Shown here one piece after another: positions 1 through 12,300 of a stretch of DNA of 64,000 bases. A program made the position numbers and the translations under genes. The stretch's first letter is position 1, and each line of letters starts with the position of its first letter. The stretch comes from Lindgomyces ingoldianus. Its lineage: Eukaryota; Ascomycota; Dothideomycetes; Pleosporales; Lindgomycetaceae. Below the pieces are notes generated by a model. That model worked only from the letters and a program-made list of their open reading frames with translations, did not search any database and had not been told where the DNA came from. The stretch covers positions 1-64,000 of the forward strand of contig NW_022985201.1 in the NCBI RefSeq assembly GCF_010093535.1, written 5' to 3'.

Positions 1-1734
1 CTCAAGTGGTGAGCAATCTGTGATCGATATGTGTCGAGGTTCGCGGGGCCCTGAAGCTAGATGCAAAAGCTAACTGTGCAGTGGTGACTAGAGGACTAGT
101 CAGGAGCGCGACTCCGGGCTCATAACTCTTGCATGAGCTGAGGAGGGGACATATGGCAAACGACTCGACAAGGGATCGAGATCCAAACAAGGTGGAATGA
201 GTGTATTGTAAGGTCTGAGGAGCTCGATAGAGCTCTAAGCTGACTATATACTGTACGAGATAGGAGCTATGCCTAATGAGTGAATAGTGCAGTACATGGG
301 TATGATATCGCGTGAGACACGTGCGACAGAATGACCTGTATAAATGCTCACTAGATTCGGGAAGAAAAAAGTGCCGAGAGAGAGGTTGCCAACGCCACCT
401 ATGAAAACCGTGATCGTTTCCTATCGGTCGATCGGCTGGTATCATTGAGAGCGGAGATGACGTTGCACAAGCAGATTAGTTGGAGCAATGCTCAGAGATC
501 TATCAACACCCCTGATTACCCCGCAGCTGATGTGTCACATCCCGGGCTTACCCCATTTACCCCATTACCCCATAGGGAATATATGAAGCCCTCCAAGCCA
601 ACACAATATTTTAGCTTGGAAGGCTCAATTTAAATCTTTCACCCTCCCGAGAGGATTTGCCGCTGGGCGAGATTTGGGGTCGGTATATGATGAGGATGAT
701 AATGCTTTAGACTGTGCTGATATAAGTGGTCAAAAGCACCCTGTTCGCCGAAAATACGTCATGCTCCGATCGCATACCAAGAGGGAGTAAAAAGCATGTC
801 TTGGTCACTTGTGTATCTTCTGCCTTAAGAGCGTAACCCTCTCTCTTTCTTGGACTTGTCGATGAAGAGTATTCGACCCTTGCGGCCGACTCACCCACCA
901 CCTCTGGGGTAATTTGCAACCTCAAGGGTTGCTTTACGTCCCTCGAGAGGGCTACTCCTCCAACCAAGCCTAGCTCTCTTGATTCATCCTCGCTATTATT
1001 GCAACCAATCCAAAACCGCTTCCCATTGACGTGCTATTCAGTACGATAGGAGCCAAAAAGGCCACTAGAGTTAAGAAAAACTAGACCGCAAACACCCTAT
1101 ACAACAGCCAGTGCGCGCGTAGGGTCGCGCTTGCTCAACCGATATTCTCTTACATTGGTGGATAAGACACGTTGGGGTACTGTGCCGTGTTGATATTTTT
1201 GGGTTTGAGGGCAGCTCAGGTACAGAATCTCAGTGCCATGTAAGAGGCACAGGCAGGAAATTTCCAATAGCTTGTCCTATTCCACGAAAGTTACAAACCG
1301 ATAGAACAAGTACGGGCGGCGTGTCTAGTAGGAAGAGTATGTGGTCGCTTCCGATTCTAATCCTCGAATTTACTTTTTCGAGGGTACCAACTTGACTCCT
1401 ATATGATGCCTGGATGTGGGCTTGACATCGGTCTTGCCGATTGCCCATCCGGCACGGCATCTCTCTCAAGCATTAAGAGCAACGCGTACACCCTACTTGG
1501 AGAAGATTATGACTGATCGGATCCTGTGATATCTGCTCTAGAGGGCCTCTGAATTTCGGCATATACTTATGAAAAATCGCCACTGCCGCCTTGATATTGG
1601 AGTCAGCGGGCGATGCCAAGGGTATCCAATGCATTGCTGAACATCCAAAATTATGTCATTCCTTGGATGCTCAAGTTATGGCGTGGAAACATAACCATTT
1701 ACGATAGTAGATACTTTAAAAGTTTCGATATTCG
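1..1734. other. Gene-poor stretch, no gene assigned
   Basis: Ordinary base composition but no reading frame that looks like a conserved protein on either strand; the open frames are short and share no recognisable motif. The only local structure I see is a short run at about 548-573 in which CCCCATTTA / CCCCATTA units follow each other three times. I see no RNA gene. Confidence 0.5.
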
Positions 1735-2624
1735 TCATTTACGATTGGATGTGGTGGAGCTATTGAGGAGCAGGTAGGTCACCGCGGTGGCAGCATCGTT
1801 CTTGAGTAGGAGCAAATTGTAAGTGTACGGTGCTCCTTTCATAGGACCAGTCTGCGTGCAAAATGCAAAGGAAAAAGGTAAGTTCTTGATTTGCAACCCA
1901 CCGCTGGTGTAGGCAGATGTCGTCTGACAGCTCCCGACATTCAAAATAACCACGGCATAAGCCGCCAGGGCTTCCAACGAGGCGTAGTACTGTACAATTG
2001 GGCGATTTTGAGGCCTGTACGGGTGAGATTTTGTGTACGTTCGTACGACAGGGAGGAGGAGAGGTAGGTGTACGTATCGTAACTGTTACGGCTCACGTGA
2101 TCTGTACAAGTAGTACAATTTAATTAAAGTACACCGTACTCTAGTTAAAACAGCTAAGACTATAGGTCTCTAAAGACGCAAGATTAAGGTCTAATTAACT
2201 ATAAAATAACTAGTTCTCCCTAGTAACAAGAGCAGATAGGCCTAGATAAGGCCTGTAAGGCTGCAAGAGGCGTAGATAGATAACTCTGCAATAGAAAATA
2301 GTCTGTAATAGGCATTTTTAAGACGACAGACAGATGAAGAGATTAAAACGCTTAGAAAGAGATTTAAGCGTCCGCAGGCCTCCTGCTCGCCAGAGCCCTT
2401 CTACCCCTCTAGAACCCCTATACAAACTTCCTAAAAGGGTAATACAATCCGTACTACGTACCGTACCTAGGGCATTATTAAACGTACGGTACGGCTCACG
2501 AACTTGGTACGTTCGTACTGAACACGTGACCGTTACGGTTCACTTTGTACGAACCGTAGTACGGCCCGTTGGAAGCCCTGTAAGCCGCTCTGCCAGGAGG
2601 TCCTCGGTAATTTCCTGTGTGCCG
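1735..2624 (-). pseudogene. Unrecognised minus-strand reading frame split by a MITE
   Basis: If the MITE at 1966-2580 and one copy of its 8-bp target duplication are ignored, a minus-strand frame runs openly from about 2624 to a stop at 1735 (about 88 codons). It reads through the junction as GPPGRAAYAVVILNV and continues with two cysteines and a hydrophobic tail. With the element present the frame is broken. I do not recognise the family. It could be the 3' exon of a gene whose upstream part lies in 2.6-3.5 kb, but I found no convincing upstream exon there. A chance open frame is also possible. Confidence 0.3.
1966..2580. mobile_element. hAT-type MITE, copy A
   Basis: Non-autonomous DNA transposon of 615 bp. 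The left end reads CAGGGCTTCCAACGAGG and the right end is its inverted complement, starting CAGGGCTTCCAACGGG. It is flanked by the perfect 8-bp direct repeat TAAGCCGC (1958-1965 and 2581-2588). CAGGG ends plus an 8-bp duplication are diagnostic of the hAT superfamily. Both subterminal regions are packed with GTACG/CGTAC words, as expected for hAT transposase binding sites. No transposase is encoded; the short internal frame near 2334 is not a recognised domain. A near-identical second copy lies at 25470-26087. The element is not RIP-mutated. Confidence 0.93.
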
Positions 2625-5600
2625 CTAAGAAACTCTCTTTATATTTCTAACACCACGTCTCAGCCTTTCTTGCCCTTCCCCTAAGGACCTTAAGCAATTG
2701 GAGAAGGTACTTTCAGATAATTTCTCCTCGTTCTCTCCTTCCCTTTCCGCCGTGTTAATAAGCCTATCGAACCGTCCGAGAAGACTTACAACCTCGACGC
2801 TCAGATTGAATCTGTTGGTTAGAAGGAAGGTCACTCAAGGAACCAGATCCTAGTGCACTAAATTGAAGATCTGAGCCTAGTCAGCACCAGTTTTGGCTCT
2901 TGTAGCATCACCAATCAAGTCCGCAAGCGCACTACAAGATCCAGTCCACGGGCGCAACGTGAGAGGGCAAAGCCTAGAGCACCTTCAAGGTCTTAGTGAT
3001 GGCAAAGAAGCCACCCATGTATGGGTCACTTGCCGGCGCCAAGTTTTCCATCAATCTGACCAACATAGAGGACACTGACTAGAACACCAGAAGCTTCATT
3101 GGCGCTACTAAATATTCCCTCGACCACACATTTCTACTCGCCATAGACCATCTTGAGTGTTAGCGTGCAACCTTAAATGGGGGATTCAGGTACAACAGGC
3201 TGACTAGAATGAATATTGATCCAATTTCCAACGGCCGCGATCGACGAGATGGAAACAATATAGGGATTCTTAGGGCCTTCTGCCCTCCAATCAATGGTCG
3301 TACGAAGGCCAGTTAAGAACGGCTTTTCGAAAGATCGGAGAGGGATAATAAAGTTAAGTTTCAATGAATTATATAACGTTGTTAGCAGTATGTGGCCTTG
3401 GCCACGTAAATGGTAGTTTGCTTTCTCTGCCAAGGGCCGATGCTTTCGGCCAATTATTTACGCCCCTCTGCTCCTAGATTAGGCCTATACTCTACTAAAA
3501 GCGTTTCGTGAGTTCTTCCTTATCCAATGACAAGAGAGTCTTCCAAAGCCGGATCGCCTTGAATTTGTAGTTCGGCCGGTACTAGGTTGAATTTCTCTCT
3601 ATTCTAGTGGAAAATAGTTTCGTCTCTATATCTATAATATTGCCATAATGTGGGGTTTTCAGGGTGCTATTTGAAAACCCTCTCGTATGGTAAACATGTA
3701 TTCCTGATATTGTGGCTACGTGCCGAGGCTCTCTAAGTACTTGATTCTGCAAACAGGAATAGTTGGTTCGCAAGTACTCTTCTCGTCTTCGGAAGATTTC
3801 ATTCCGACTTTGAAGTGGGGACTCCATTCTATCTATACCCAGTCTTCACGTAATGGGGGCAAATTGTGGCATTTGGAACGCCTCCATAGACCTATACAAT
3901 AGACACAGCTTGGGGACATTTGAAAGTTGTTCGCTAGCAAATGCAGAGAAAGGATCCCCAGTGCAATGATACATAACGTCCTTAATCCGAGATCCACTGG
4001 AAGGAAGGAATTCCCAGGCTTAGCTGTGAAGCTAGGAGAAGCACCAGAGGCATGAAGAACTGGATCGATTGCTAAAAGAGGGCAACTACGGGTTTATATA
4101 GTACTAGGTGAACCCGTCATGTGACTTAAGGTCACCACTAGCTCTAGGGAGCAGCATGTGGCATAATTAGACAGAAGTGGGTGAAAGGAATGTTAGGTGA
4201 CTAGAGCTTTAAGAGTTCCGTACCTGCAAACATTAGCACTGGGCTAGAGGCTTCAGTGAAAATAGAATTCACGAGAAGGGAAAAAAACGTGCAAGGTGGA
4301 AGTATGGGAAGATAGTGTAGCATCATCCTCCACTAGGACACTTAAAAGCTCAGATTATGTTGTCTCTATTCCTACGGCCAGGGACTATTAGCAAGCCTCT
4401 CTCATTGCCTAGCATGGCAAACTTAGCATGTGTCATGGGAACTAGTTTTGGTAGCCTTAGTATCAGTCAGATCTGAGATTGAACGAGCAGAACCTGAGTA
4501 TATCTACCCGTAGGATCCGAGGAATATAGAATGATAGCCAGGTCCTTATTCTAATTCTCAAAATTCTTTACCTATTGGTACTCTTTAGGATGACTCTCTA
4601 ACATCTCTGAGCACGAAGTCATGGTCACGGTGAGGAAGCTAGAGCGAGGCCCAGACAATTGCTCTATTAAGGACTGATTTGTTGATGGGGGATCGCGAGG
4701 CGAAAGAAACAGAGCCTAAGTAGACATGATGCTCTACTTACGCTTGAACAAGCTTCGGGGGGTATATTCTGTATCCAGCTTTCATAGAACCAAGAAAATA
4801 CAATAGCACTCCTAAGGCTGGGATGCTGATGACTCAATGCCTTGATATCCTCACTCCGATCGAACTGCTGTACGATGTAATGAGCCATAAAGTTCGCACA
4901 TCGAGCCATATCGGCACACGTGATGTTGAGGGAGCCACTGGAGAGGTCACTATCTCGAGTAATAAAGGCTTAAAAGGCGACCAGCGGTAATGGCAGCTGT
5001 TTCATCCGAAGCCCGAAGGAGGGGTCAGGGAATTGTACGGAGTAGAAAGGAGGGATTAATTGAGCCATCCCTTCAGCGAAGCGATGAATAAATTTAGTCC
5101 GAAAGAGGAAAGCTTGCTAGAATTAGCCGTACTCCCCGGTGGAAAATCTGCAATTGGAAGGGGGTTTTAGCGGCGTAGTACTGCTCCTCGTTCATCTACG
5201 TCACTTCGATACAGTGAAAAGCGCTGCAGAGTACACCTTTTAGATAATACTGGGAGGCTTCCGTACATCAGCCCAGAGCCATATCTTCCTTCAATTATCT
5301 TCATAGTCTCCCGAATGCCGCGTCCGTGCTAGTAAGATACATAGCCGCCCCGGAGATCGTCGCCTACATATATTGAGAAAGGATGACATATATCCTGAGA
5401 TTAGAGATTAGGAAGATAAAAGGATAGTTTGGTTCTCATGCCCCTTCTGGATGTTGAAATGGTATGTTACCACCTAAGCATCAGCAGACCTCGAGCCATG
5501 TAGGCACAGAGGGACTGATCACATGTTAGGCTTGGCATTGCCTACCCAACGAGGTAGGTAAATGGGATTATTGTCTTCGTCCCGAAGACATATCTCATGC

Positions 5601-6708
5601 CACGCTGCAAATGCCATAGCTCTTAGAAGAGAAGCGAGAATTTAATCGTGGAGGCGAAAGAACTGTGACTATCGGACTCGAAACATGTCTGGTCAATAAG
5701 GAAAACCACAACTTGTTGATTTAGCGTTGGGCAAATTGCGACATTATTGGAAGGATTCTCAAGAACTAATAATAGATGCATAACTCCGAACAGGTGCTGA
5801 ATGAGGACGCACATGACGGAGGTGGTAAGATAGAGAGGCATCTACGCAGGTCATCCTTTAGCAGGGAGCGTGGCGTTCTGTCACACTCCAGCTGACTAAT
5901 CCATAGTGCTCACCCCATCTCCCCCCGATCAAGCCGACTTTCCGACACAAATGCTAGGCAGTCTTCAAATCACAATCTAGAACTAGGAAATCTATCTCTC
6001 TTGTTCTTCCTTAGCTTTATCATGTGCCGAGTTGTGCGGCTCTATCACCATATTGACGGCATCGCTGATCGGAGACTCATCTGTTTAGGTGTATCCCGCT
6101 CATGCTCATTGTGCTGGCTGAAGCGTCTAGCAATGCCTTCCGCAGCGCTTTGGATACTCCAGCTAAGAGTATTAACAACGTACTCGCTTCGCAAACCATC
6201 GGCGCTTAATCCAAGTAACTGCGATGTACGAAGATGCCTAAGCCTAGTTAATGATAATATCTAGAAAGGTTCCACTAACCTCTACGGATCCGTATACTCG
6301 CAGATATGCGCTTTTACCATCGTAGTCCTAGATCCTATATCGGCAGTGTCTTCATGTCCCCAGAGACAAGCAGCCATGATATTCCATGCACGTCTCGTGC
6401 TCCAGCTCACTCGCAAGGCCTGTCACAATTTGTCGGCCAAGACAGCTTACTAGAGGGGATCTCGGCACCCCACCGAATCTGTCAGATTGACAGCTTGGAT
6501 CTAACTATGATAAATCCCAGACAGGAGAGGCGCTATCTCCAAGGGTGATTGATCAGCCCTACGCTGCTGCGCATGTCCGTATGCCGGTCGGCCTACCTAC
6601 GATACATTACGCACCAGTCCCGATCAAAACTGTTGAGCAGACAAACTTCTCTTCGTCTCCCTCAAAATTTTATTCCCAACACTCTCTCGGGAAGCTGGGG
6701 AAGGCGGT
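2589..6708. other. Gene-poor unique sequence, no gene assigned
   Basis: Balanced composition with scattered short open frames on both strands, none with a recognisable domain, splice pattern or start context. It may hold old decayed genes. Nothing repeat-like other than the end of the MITE flank was found. No RNA gene was recognised. Confidence 0.45.
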
Positions 6709-8090
6709 ATGGAGAATGTGGATATTCATACGACGCCAGCTTTGGTGCCTCCTCCGGGTATTACACCAAACCTACAGAACCCGTACTCTCTGGAACGATA
6801 TATTATTGCCACTTCTGTGATATGTCTATTTTTAGCGACTTCCGCAACTCTGGCACGGACGTTCACAAAAGCGTATATTCTCAAAAAGATGCAGTTGGAA
6901 GACTGTCCGTCAAATGCGCTTCCATCTTGTACCTAACGCTAACGTAAAAAGCAGACTCCCTGATATTTTCCACTGTAATTATAACCCACAGAGGAAGCCA
7001 TTTGTATCACGAACTAAGACTGAACAGTCTGGCTTCGCGGCCTTTACTGCAGTAATAGTTGCCGCTGGAGAAGACGGCGCAGGCCGACATCAATGGAACG
7101 TATCCATCGCAATGACACAAAGGATCGGAATGGCAAGCATCTCATCTAAATTTGAATATCTATAAAGCTAACGCCCCCGCTCCAAAGTACGCCAACGTTG
7201 TTGAAATACTCTATCCACCGCTCATGTTCGCCGCCAAATTCGCCGTGCTCGTCCAGATCCAGCGCATATTCACTGCTCACAAGAAGGACTTTATCTATTG
7301 GTCCGTTCTGGTCTTAATTGCCGCGAATATCGTCATGTATGCCACTATTTTCTTTGTGTTCATTTTCGCATGTAATCCGAGGGAGAAGATATGGATGCCC
7401 CATCTAGCAGGAAAGTGTTTGAGTGTGAACGCGGCAATTATTGCGACAGGTGTAATGAATCTAGTCTCGGATTGTACGATTCTTGCGCTTCCCTTAATGG
7501 GCATAAGTGAGTTGCAGATGCCGTTGAAAAAGAAGATTGGAGCAGGTGCCGTCTTTGCGACGGGCGTGCTGTGAGTTCCATAAGCCCCCATTTGTGGTGG
7601 AATCACCACGCTGACAAGCGACAGAGCATGCACTTCAAGTATTTGCCGCCTTGTGTACAGTGTCCGTTTAGCACGCTCAGTAGATATCACGTGGGAATTC
7701 GCACCTGTTGGAATGTGGGCGTATGTCTCCTCATTCTCGTGTACCAACTACACTGACCCACCTCTCAGAGAAGCCGAATTTGCAACAGTCATCCTTGTAG
7801 GCTGCTTCCCTGCGTTCCCTCGGCTCTTTAAATTCCTTTCAGGGAAAGACAGAGACCCGAAGAAGTATTCATACGCCTCGGACCAAAAGAGCAACAGCGG
7901 TCGTAATTCAGCTGCACCTAGAGTATCCATTAATACGCCATACCATTGGCAAATTACCACAGGTACAACATCAGTGGGATCATACTATCCTCTTGAAGAA
8001 CGGACGAGAAAAGGCGGAGTTGCGGATGAGACAAGAAACGAAGCTGATCCGCGAAGGGTGCATGTTGTTAGTCAGTTCTTGACAGTCTGA
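6709..8090 (+). CDS. Fungal rhodopsin-domain (SAT4-type) integral membrane protein
   Basis: Seven-transmembrane protein of the large fungal-specific rhodopsin-domain family, plasma-membrane type, ligand and role unknown. Six exons restore one frame of 368 aa: 6709-6904, 6955-6974, 7028-7132, 7188-7570, 7640-7720, 7769-8090. The spliced product has the family order: short N-terminus ending PPPGITPN, TM1, a basic loop LKKMQLEDYSL (the Tyr codon is created across the first junction), the GAGRHQWNVS signature, EILYPPLMFAAKF, a long central TM region, ICRLVYSVRL, then a polar charged tail after FPRLFKF. The introns are 50, 53, 55, 69 and 48 nt, several with CTAAC or CTGAC branch sites; the third uses GC-AG instead of GT-AG. 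The gene ends 110 bp before the transposon nest and shows no RIP. Splice sites are inferred by eye. Confidence 0.82.
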
Positions 8091-8201
8091 AACTTTCTCA
8101 CGAATGTGATATGGATTTGATACAATGGCGTTGCTCATCAGGCCCCCTATCTTAGCGGCAGTCGGGGAATTCCGAGGCTAAGGCTGCGTAAGCTCAGCTT
8201 A

Positions 8202-8243
8202 CCGTGTTTCATCGCCTAACGCACGGCCCCTCGTAACGCACGG
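8202..8243 (+). repeat. Left terminal inverted repeat of the pogo-like element
   Basis: 42 bp matching the right end in inverse orientation with one C/T mismatch at position 15. It contains one copy of the unit GGCCCCTCGTAACGCACGG. It is flanked on the left by TA and is free of RIP changes. Confidence 0.88.
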
Positions 8244-9339
8244 TTTTGAGATGTTACCCCTATTAACTTTTAAAGCTGTACAGCTCTATAGGGCTTATTA
8301 GCGGAGCTTGCTCTGCTTCTTTCTGTGGACTTTAGTTTTCTTTAGTTAGGGCTTAGCAGCTAAGAATTACTACTTTTAGCCTTTTTAGGCTTACATAAGC
8401 ATAAAAATAGCAGATCCTTAGATAATTATTTCCTGCGTGAAAACTAAAACCTTGCTACGCGTGTTATCTAATACCTGTCTAATACCTTCTGCTATAACCT
8501 ATAATATAGTACCTCTGCTATTTAACACTAATAAACCTTCTCTACTTTATAATAATTATTATTACTTTATAAATCTATAGAGAGACAGGACGTTCCTTTA
8601 ATAAAAGGTTTAATGTGCGCCCTATAATACATAAATCTAGGCAAGGAAGCGCCCTACCTAGAGCAGCCCTATACCTCTACTGCTAGCTAAGAGGCGCGCT
8701 TTTACTAATATTACATATGTTGCAAATAACAGACTACAACTCTATATCCTGCTATTGTCTCCTCTAGTACCCCTATGTTGTTATTATTCTACGCTATTAG
8801 ACTAGGCAAATAATATGTTTAAAGAAAATAGCAAGTAGAAAACTTTATATTAAAAGTGTTACTAATTAAAAAGTAAAGTTAATATTTATACTATAAATAA
8901 AAAACTAGTACATGTATTACTTTTTATAAACTTTAGCCTATTAAGCTCTCTTTATTATAACATTTCTATATAACAGACACTTTAATAATCTTTTTAATAT
9001 AAAATTTTTAGCCTATTAGGTAACCTTTTTAATATACTATCTATGCTATTTACTCTAATTAGTTTAAGTACATAATGTACTTAAAAGCTACTATTAACAT
9101 AAAGAAAGTTTTAGTCTACACCCTTTTAGTTATAAAAAGTAGGTATAAATAAAAACAACCTTAGCAATAGTTTAGATAAGGACATTAACATAGATATCTT
9201 TTTAAACACTAAGTACTGTGTGTATAATTTTCTATCTACGCCTATACTTATAAATTTTAATAATGTTAAATTTCTTAAAAACTAGGCTATACTAAAAGTT
9301 AATAAGGGCTATATTAACAACTTTTATAAGAGTCTACTT
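8244..9339. other. RIP-mutated left arm and Helitron 5' region
   Basis: Unmutated sequence continues to about 8.36 kb and then turns into AT-rich RIP sequence. No protein domain is readable before the Helitron zinc-ribbon at about 9.35 kb. The Helitron 5' end (TC) and its insertion site could not be located because RIP has blurred them. A CTAATAC dimer lies at 8466-8488. Confidence 0.5.
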
Positions 9340-12300
9340 AATATTAAGTTAGATACATGCACTACTTATAATTAAAAGTAGTTTAACATAGGATTAAATT
9401 AATAAGGTACTTATAAGAAGTGCGCTACTAATTTACTTAAACATAGACATAAAAAAGAATTTATTTTACTTTAAAAAAACATAAATAACTTTAATTTTAG
9501 CTTTTTACTAAACTTTTTTAAGTTAACTACTACTAAAGAGCAACTACTAGCACGCGTACACGTTAATATAGAAATAAGGCAGCATTAGGGACAGCAGTAT
9601 AAGTACTAGGGCTATATATGCCACTTTGCTGTTAACACTGCTAAGGTGTTCTTACGCCTTTTACTCTTTTCTTATAATTTAGACATTGTTATTCTTAAAC
9701 TAGCTACTACTAAAGAGGAGAATTAGGGTGCAATTAACTATTAGTTTAAAAAGAAGCACTGTGTATATTAACTTATTATAAAATAGTAGCTAAACTACTT
9801 AATTACTTACTATCTTAGATACACTAACATTACTGTTAATAAAAAAGCTTTTAGTTTACTACTAATAAATAATTACATTAACAACTAACTTTTAATTATT
9901 AAGATAAATAATAATAGTTTACTTATAAATATAGTAGATAAAGATAATAATTTAGAGGCTAATACTTTATCTAATACTGCTACATCTGCTGTAGATAAAG
10001 ACGCTGGCAGCACCTATAGTAGAAGCTCTGTATTTAAAGAGATAGACATTAATAAGGTTAAAAAGCCTAAACATAAAGTTGTACCTAACTTTACACCTAA
10101 TGTTTATAAGTTTAAGACATTAAAGGACTATATTTATTAAATAATAACATAAAAGTTTCTTTTTATAAGTTTTATTTATTAAACTTTAATCTCTAAATTT
10201 AATAGTTATAAGCTTTTATTTAGCCTTATGTTCCTATCTTTATTTCTATATAGTAAGGCAGAATTTGTACAGCTTTAACTACATAATGTTAATTTCTTTA
10301 GTTATGTGCGCTACTTTATTTATTATAAGGACAGAAGATTTGCTTAACACTTACATTTCTAGTTTATAGCATTTAATATGCTTCTTTAGAAGGAGTCTGT
10401 GTCTAAAGCAGAATTCTATGTTAAGCGCGCCTTTAATAGGCAGAAGTTAATAGTAGAAGACATATAGAAGTAATTTACTAGAAAAAATAAAGAGTAATAA
10501 ATAGTTAACTTTATTATTTATTTTATAGCTAAAATTTATAGTACTTAGTTGTTTTAGATATAAAAAGAGAAAAACTTTAAAGTAATAGTGTGTCTAATAC
10601 TTATCTAATACTTATAGCGCATATATTAAAACTTAGCAGGTTTAGCAACTTTATTATCTTACATTATTTATTACCTTCTCTGCTACTAATTAACACTAGC
10701 ATAACTTTCTGCGCTTTATATAAGAGTTTTCTTTATAGAAAGCTGCTAATGCTAAACAGTGTTTATAATTAGTGTCTACCTTTATGTAAGATAACTTACA
10801 TATTATAGCTTATTACTTTAATTAACATTTTAAGCTCTTTAAAAAGCATGTAATCAAGCTAAAGTTTAACATTATAAATTAGTAGAATTAGTATAAGTAG
10901 TAGGGCAGAGGAAGCACACATAGTTATAGTCTCTACTACTACAGTAACACACCTTATTCTAACAACAAGCTAGGAGAGAACGCTACACTCTTTTTTATTA
11001 CTTACTTAGCAGCATACTAGGGCTGTTACATCTTAGTAATCTATCTAGAACCTAAGCTATAAGAGTTAGTAAATAAGGGTTTAGTACTGTCTCTCTTATA
11101 GCGCTTTATAACATTTATGTTTAAGAAGCTGTTTAATGTCCTAACACACTATTATTTACACTAGTGTTAGACTAGCTATTATTTAAAAGTACATAAAAAA
11201 ATAAAAGAAAAAGTTTACTAATTTAACACTTCTTAAAAAGTGCAAAAGGTGCTAACATTTACACATGTAAAAGAAAAGCCTTATAAGTGTTTTTTTGCAT
11301 AATAGAACTATATGCAACTTAACACCTATTTATATACCCTTACACTTAGTTAGCGCGCTAATACTAATATATAAGTATGTATAAGTACTACTAGGGTTGT
11401 TAATTACATAGGCGTGTATGCTTCTAAAGGTAAGACTTAGATATAGATGTTTAAGAAGATAGCAGCTTAGGTCTTACTATATATTAGACCTAGCAATTTT
11501 ATACTTTTGTTTACTATAAAGCTTATAAATAAGGGGCTTAGCGCTTAGAATTATAGTGCTTAGAAAGTTATATATTAGCTATTTTACTTACCTTTTTATT
11601 ACTATAGCTAGACTGTTATTATAGTTAATTATTAACTTATTAGTTTATAACTATTTCTTTTTTTTTCTAGGATTAAGCTTAGTAATAAGGACTACTAAAA
11701 AACGCAGAAGTAAAGAACTATAACAAGTTTACTATTATAAAAGCTTATACACTTATGCAGAAATATCTAGAGTAAGATAGCTCTCTAGACTATATCTGCT
11801 ACCTAGACTTTCTACTTTATTTTAACTATATTACTAAAAAGTTAAAACATAGGCTAAAAGCTAAGCCTAAGATTCTAAACTTTTTTTTTTAATATAAGCT
11901 CTTTCTTAATTTAGAGAACTTTTTATAAGTTAAGTTAACTTTACACTACTTCTTTTATGCTACTAATAAGTTATTAGCTGTTTATAAAGTTACTTATAAG
12001 ACATTTACTAAAGCTTATAATTATTACTGTACTATCTATTTCTATAAGCTAACTAACACTTATAGTAAACCTAACCTAGAGAAGGACCTAGATAATCCTA
12101 AGTAGAAAGATGTAGTGCTAAAGAAGACTTTATTATTTAATAAGCTTAAGCTACACTAACTAGAAAAAGACAAAGAGGATGTTAATCTAAATACCCTTAG
12201 TAACTATCTACTTAATTAGGTAAAGAATTAGATAGATTTGTCTTATATTAATCTATATAATCTAGATCTAATAACATATTAGTCTAGGCTAAAAAGCTGC

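Noticed and set aside
548..573. Telomere-like CCCCAT(T)TA repeats
   Set aside because: Only three imperfect units and not the TTAGGG-type repeat usual in filamentous fungi; the window gives no sign of a chromosome end.
6709..8090. Rhodopsin-domain gene as a frameshifted pseudogene
   Set aside because: All frame changes are explained by five introns with splice and branch signals that restore the family sequence exactly.
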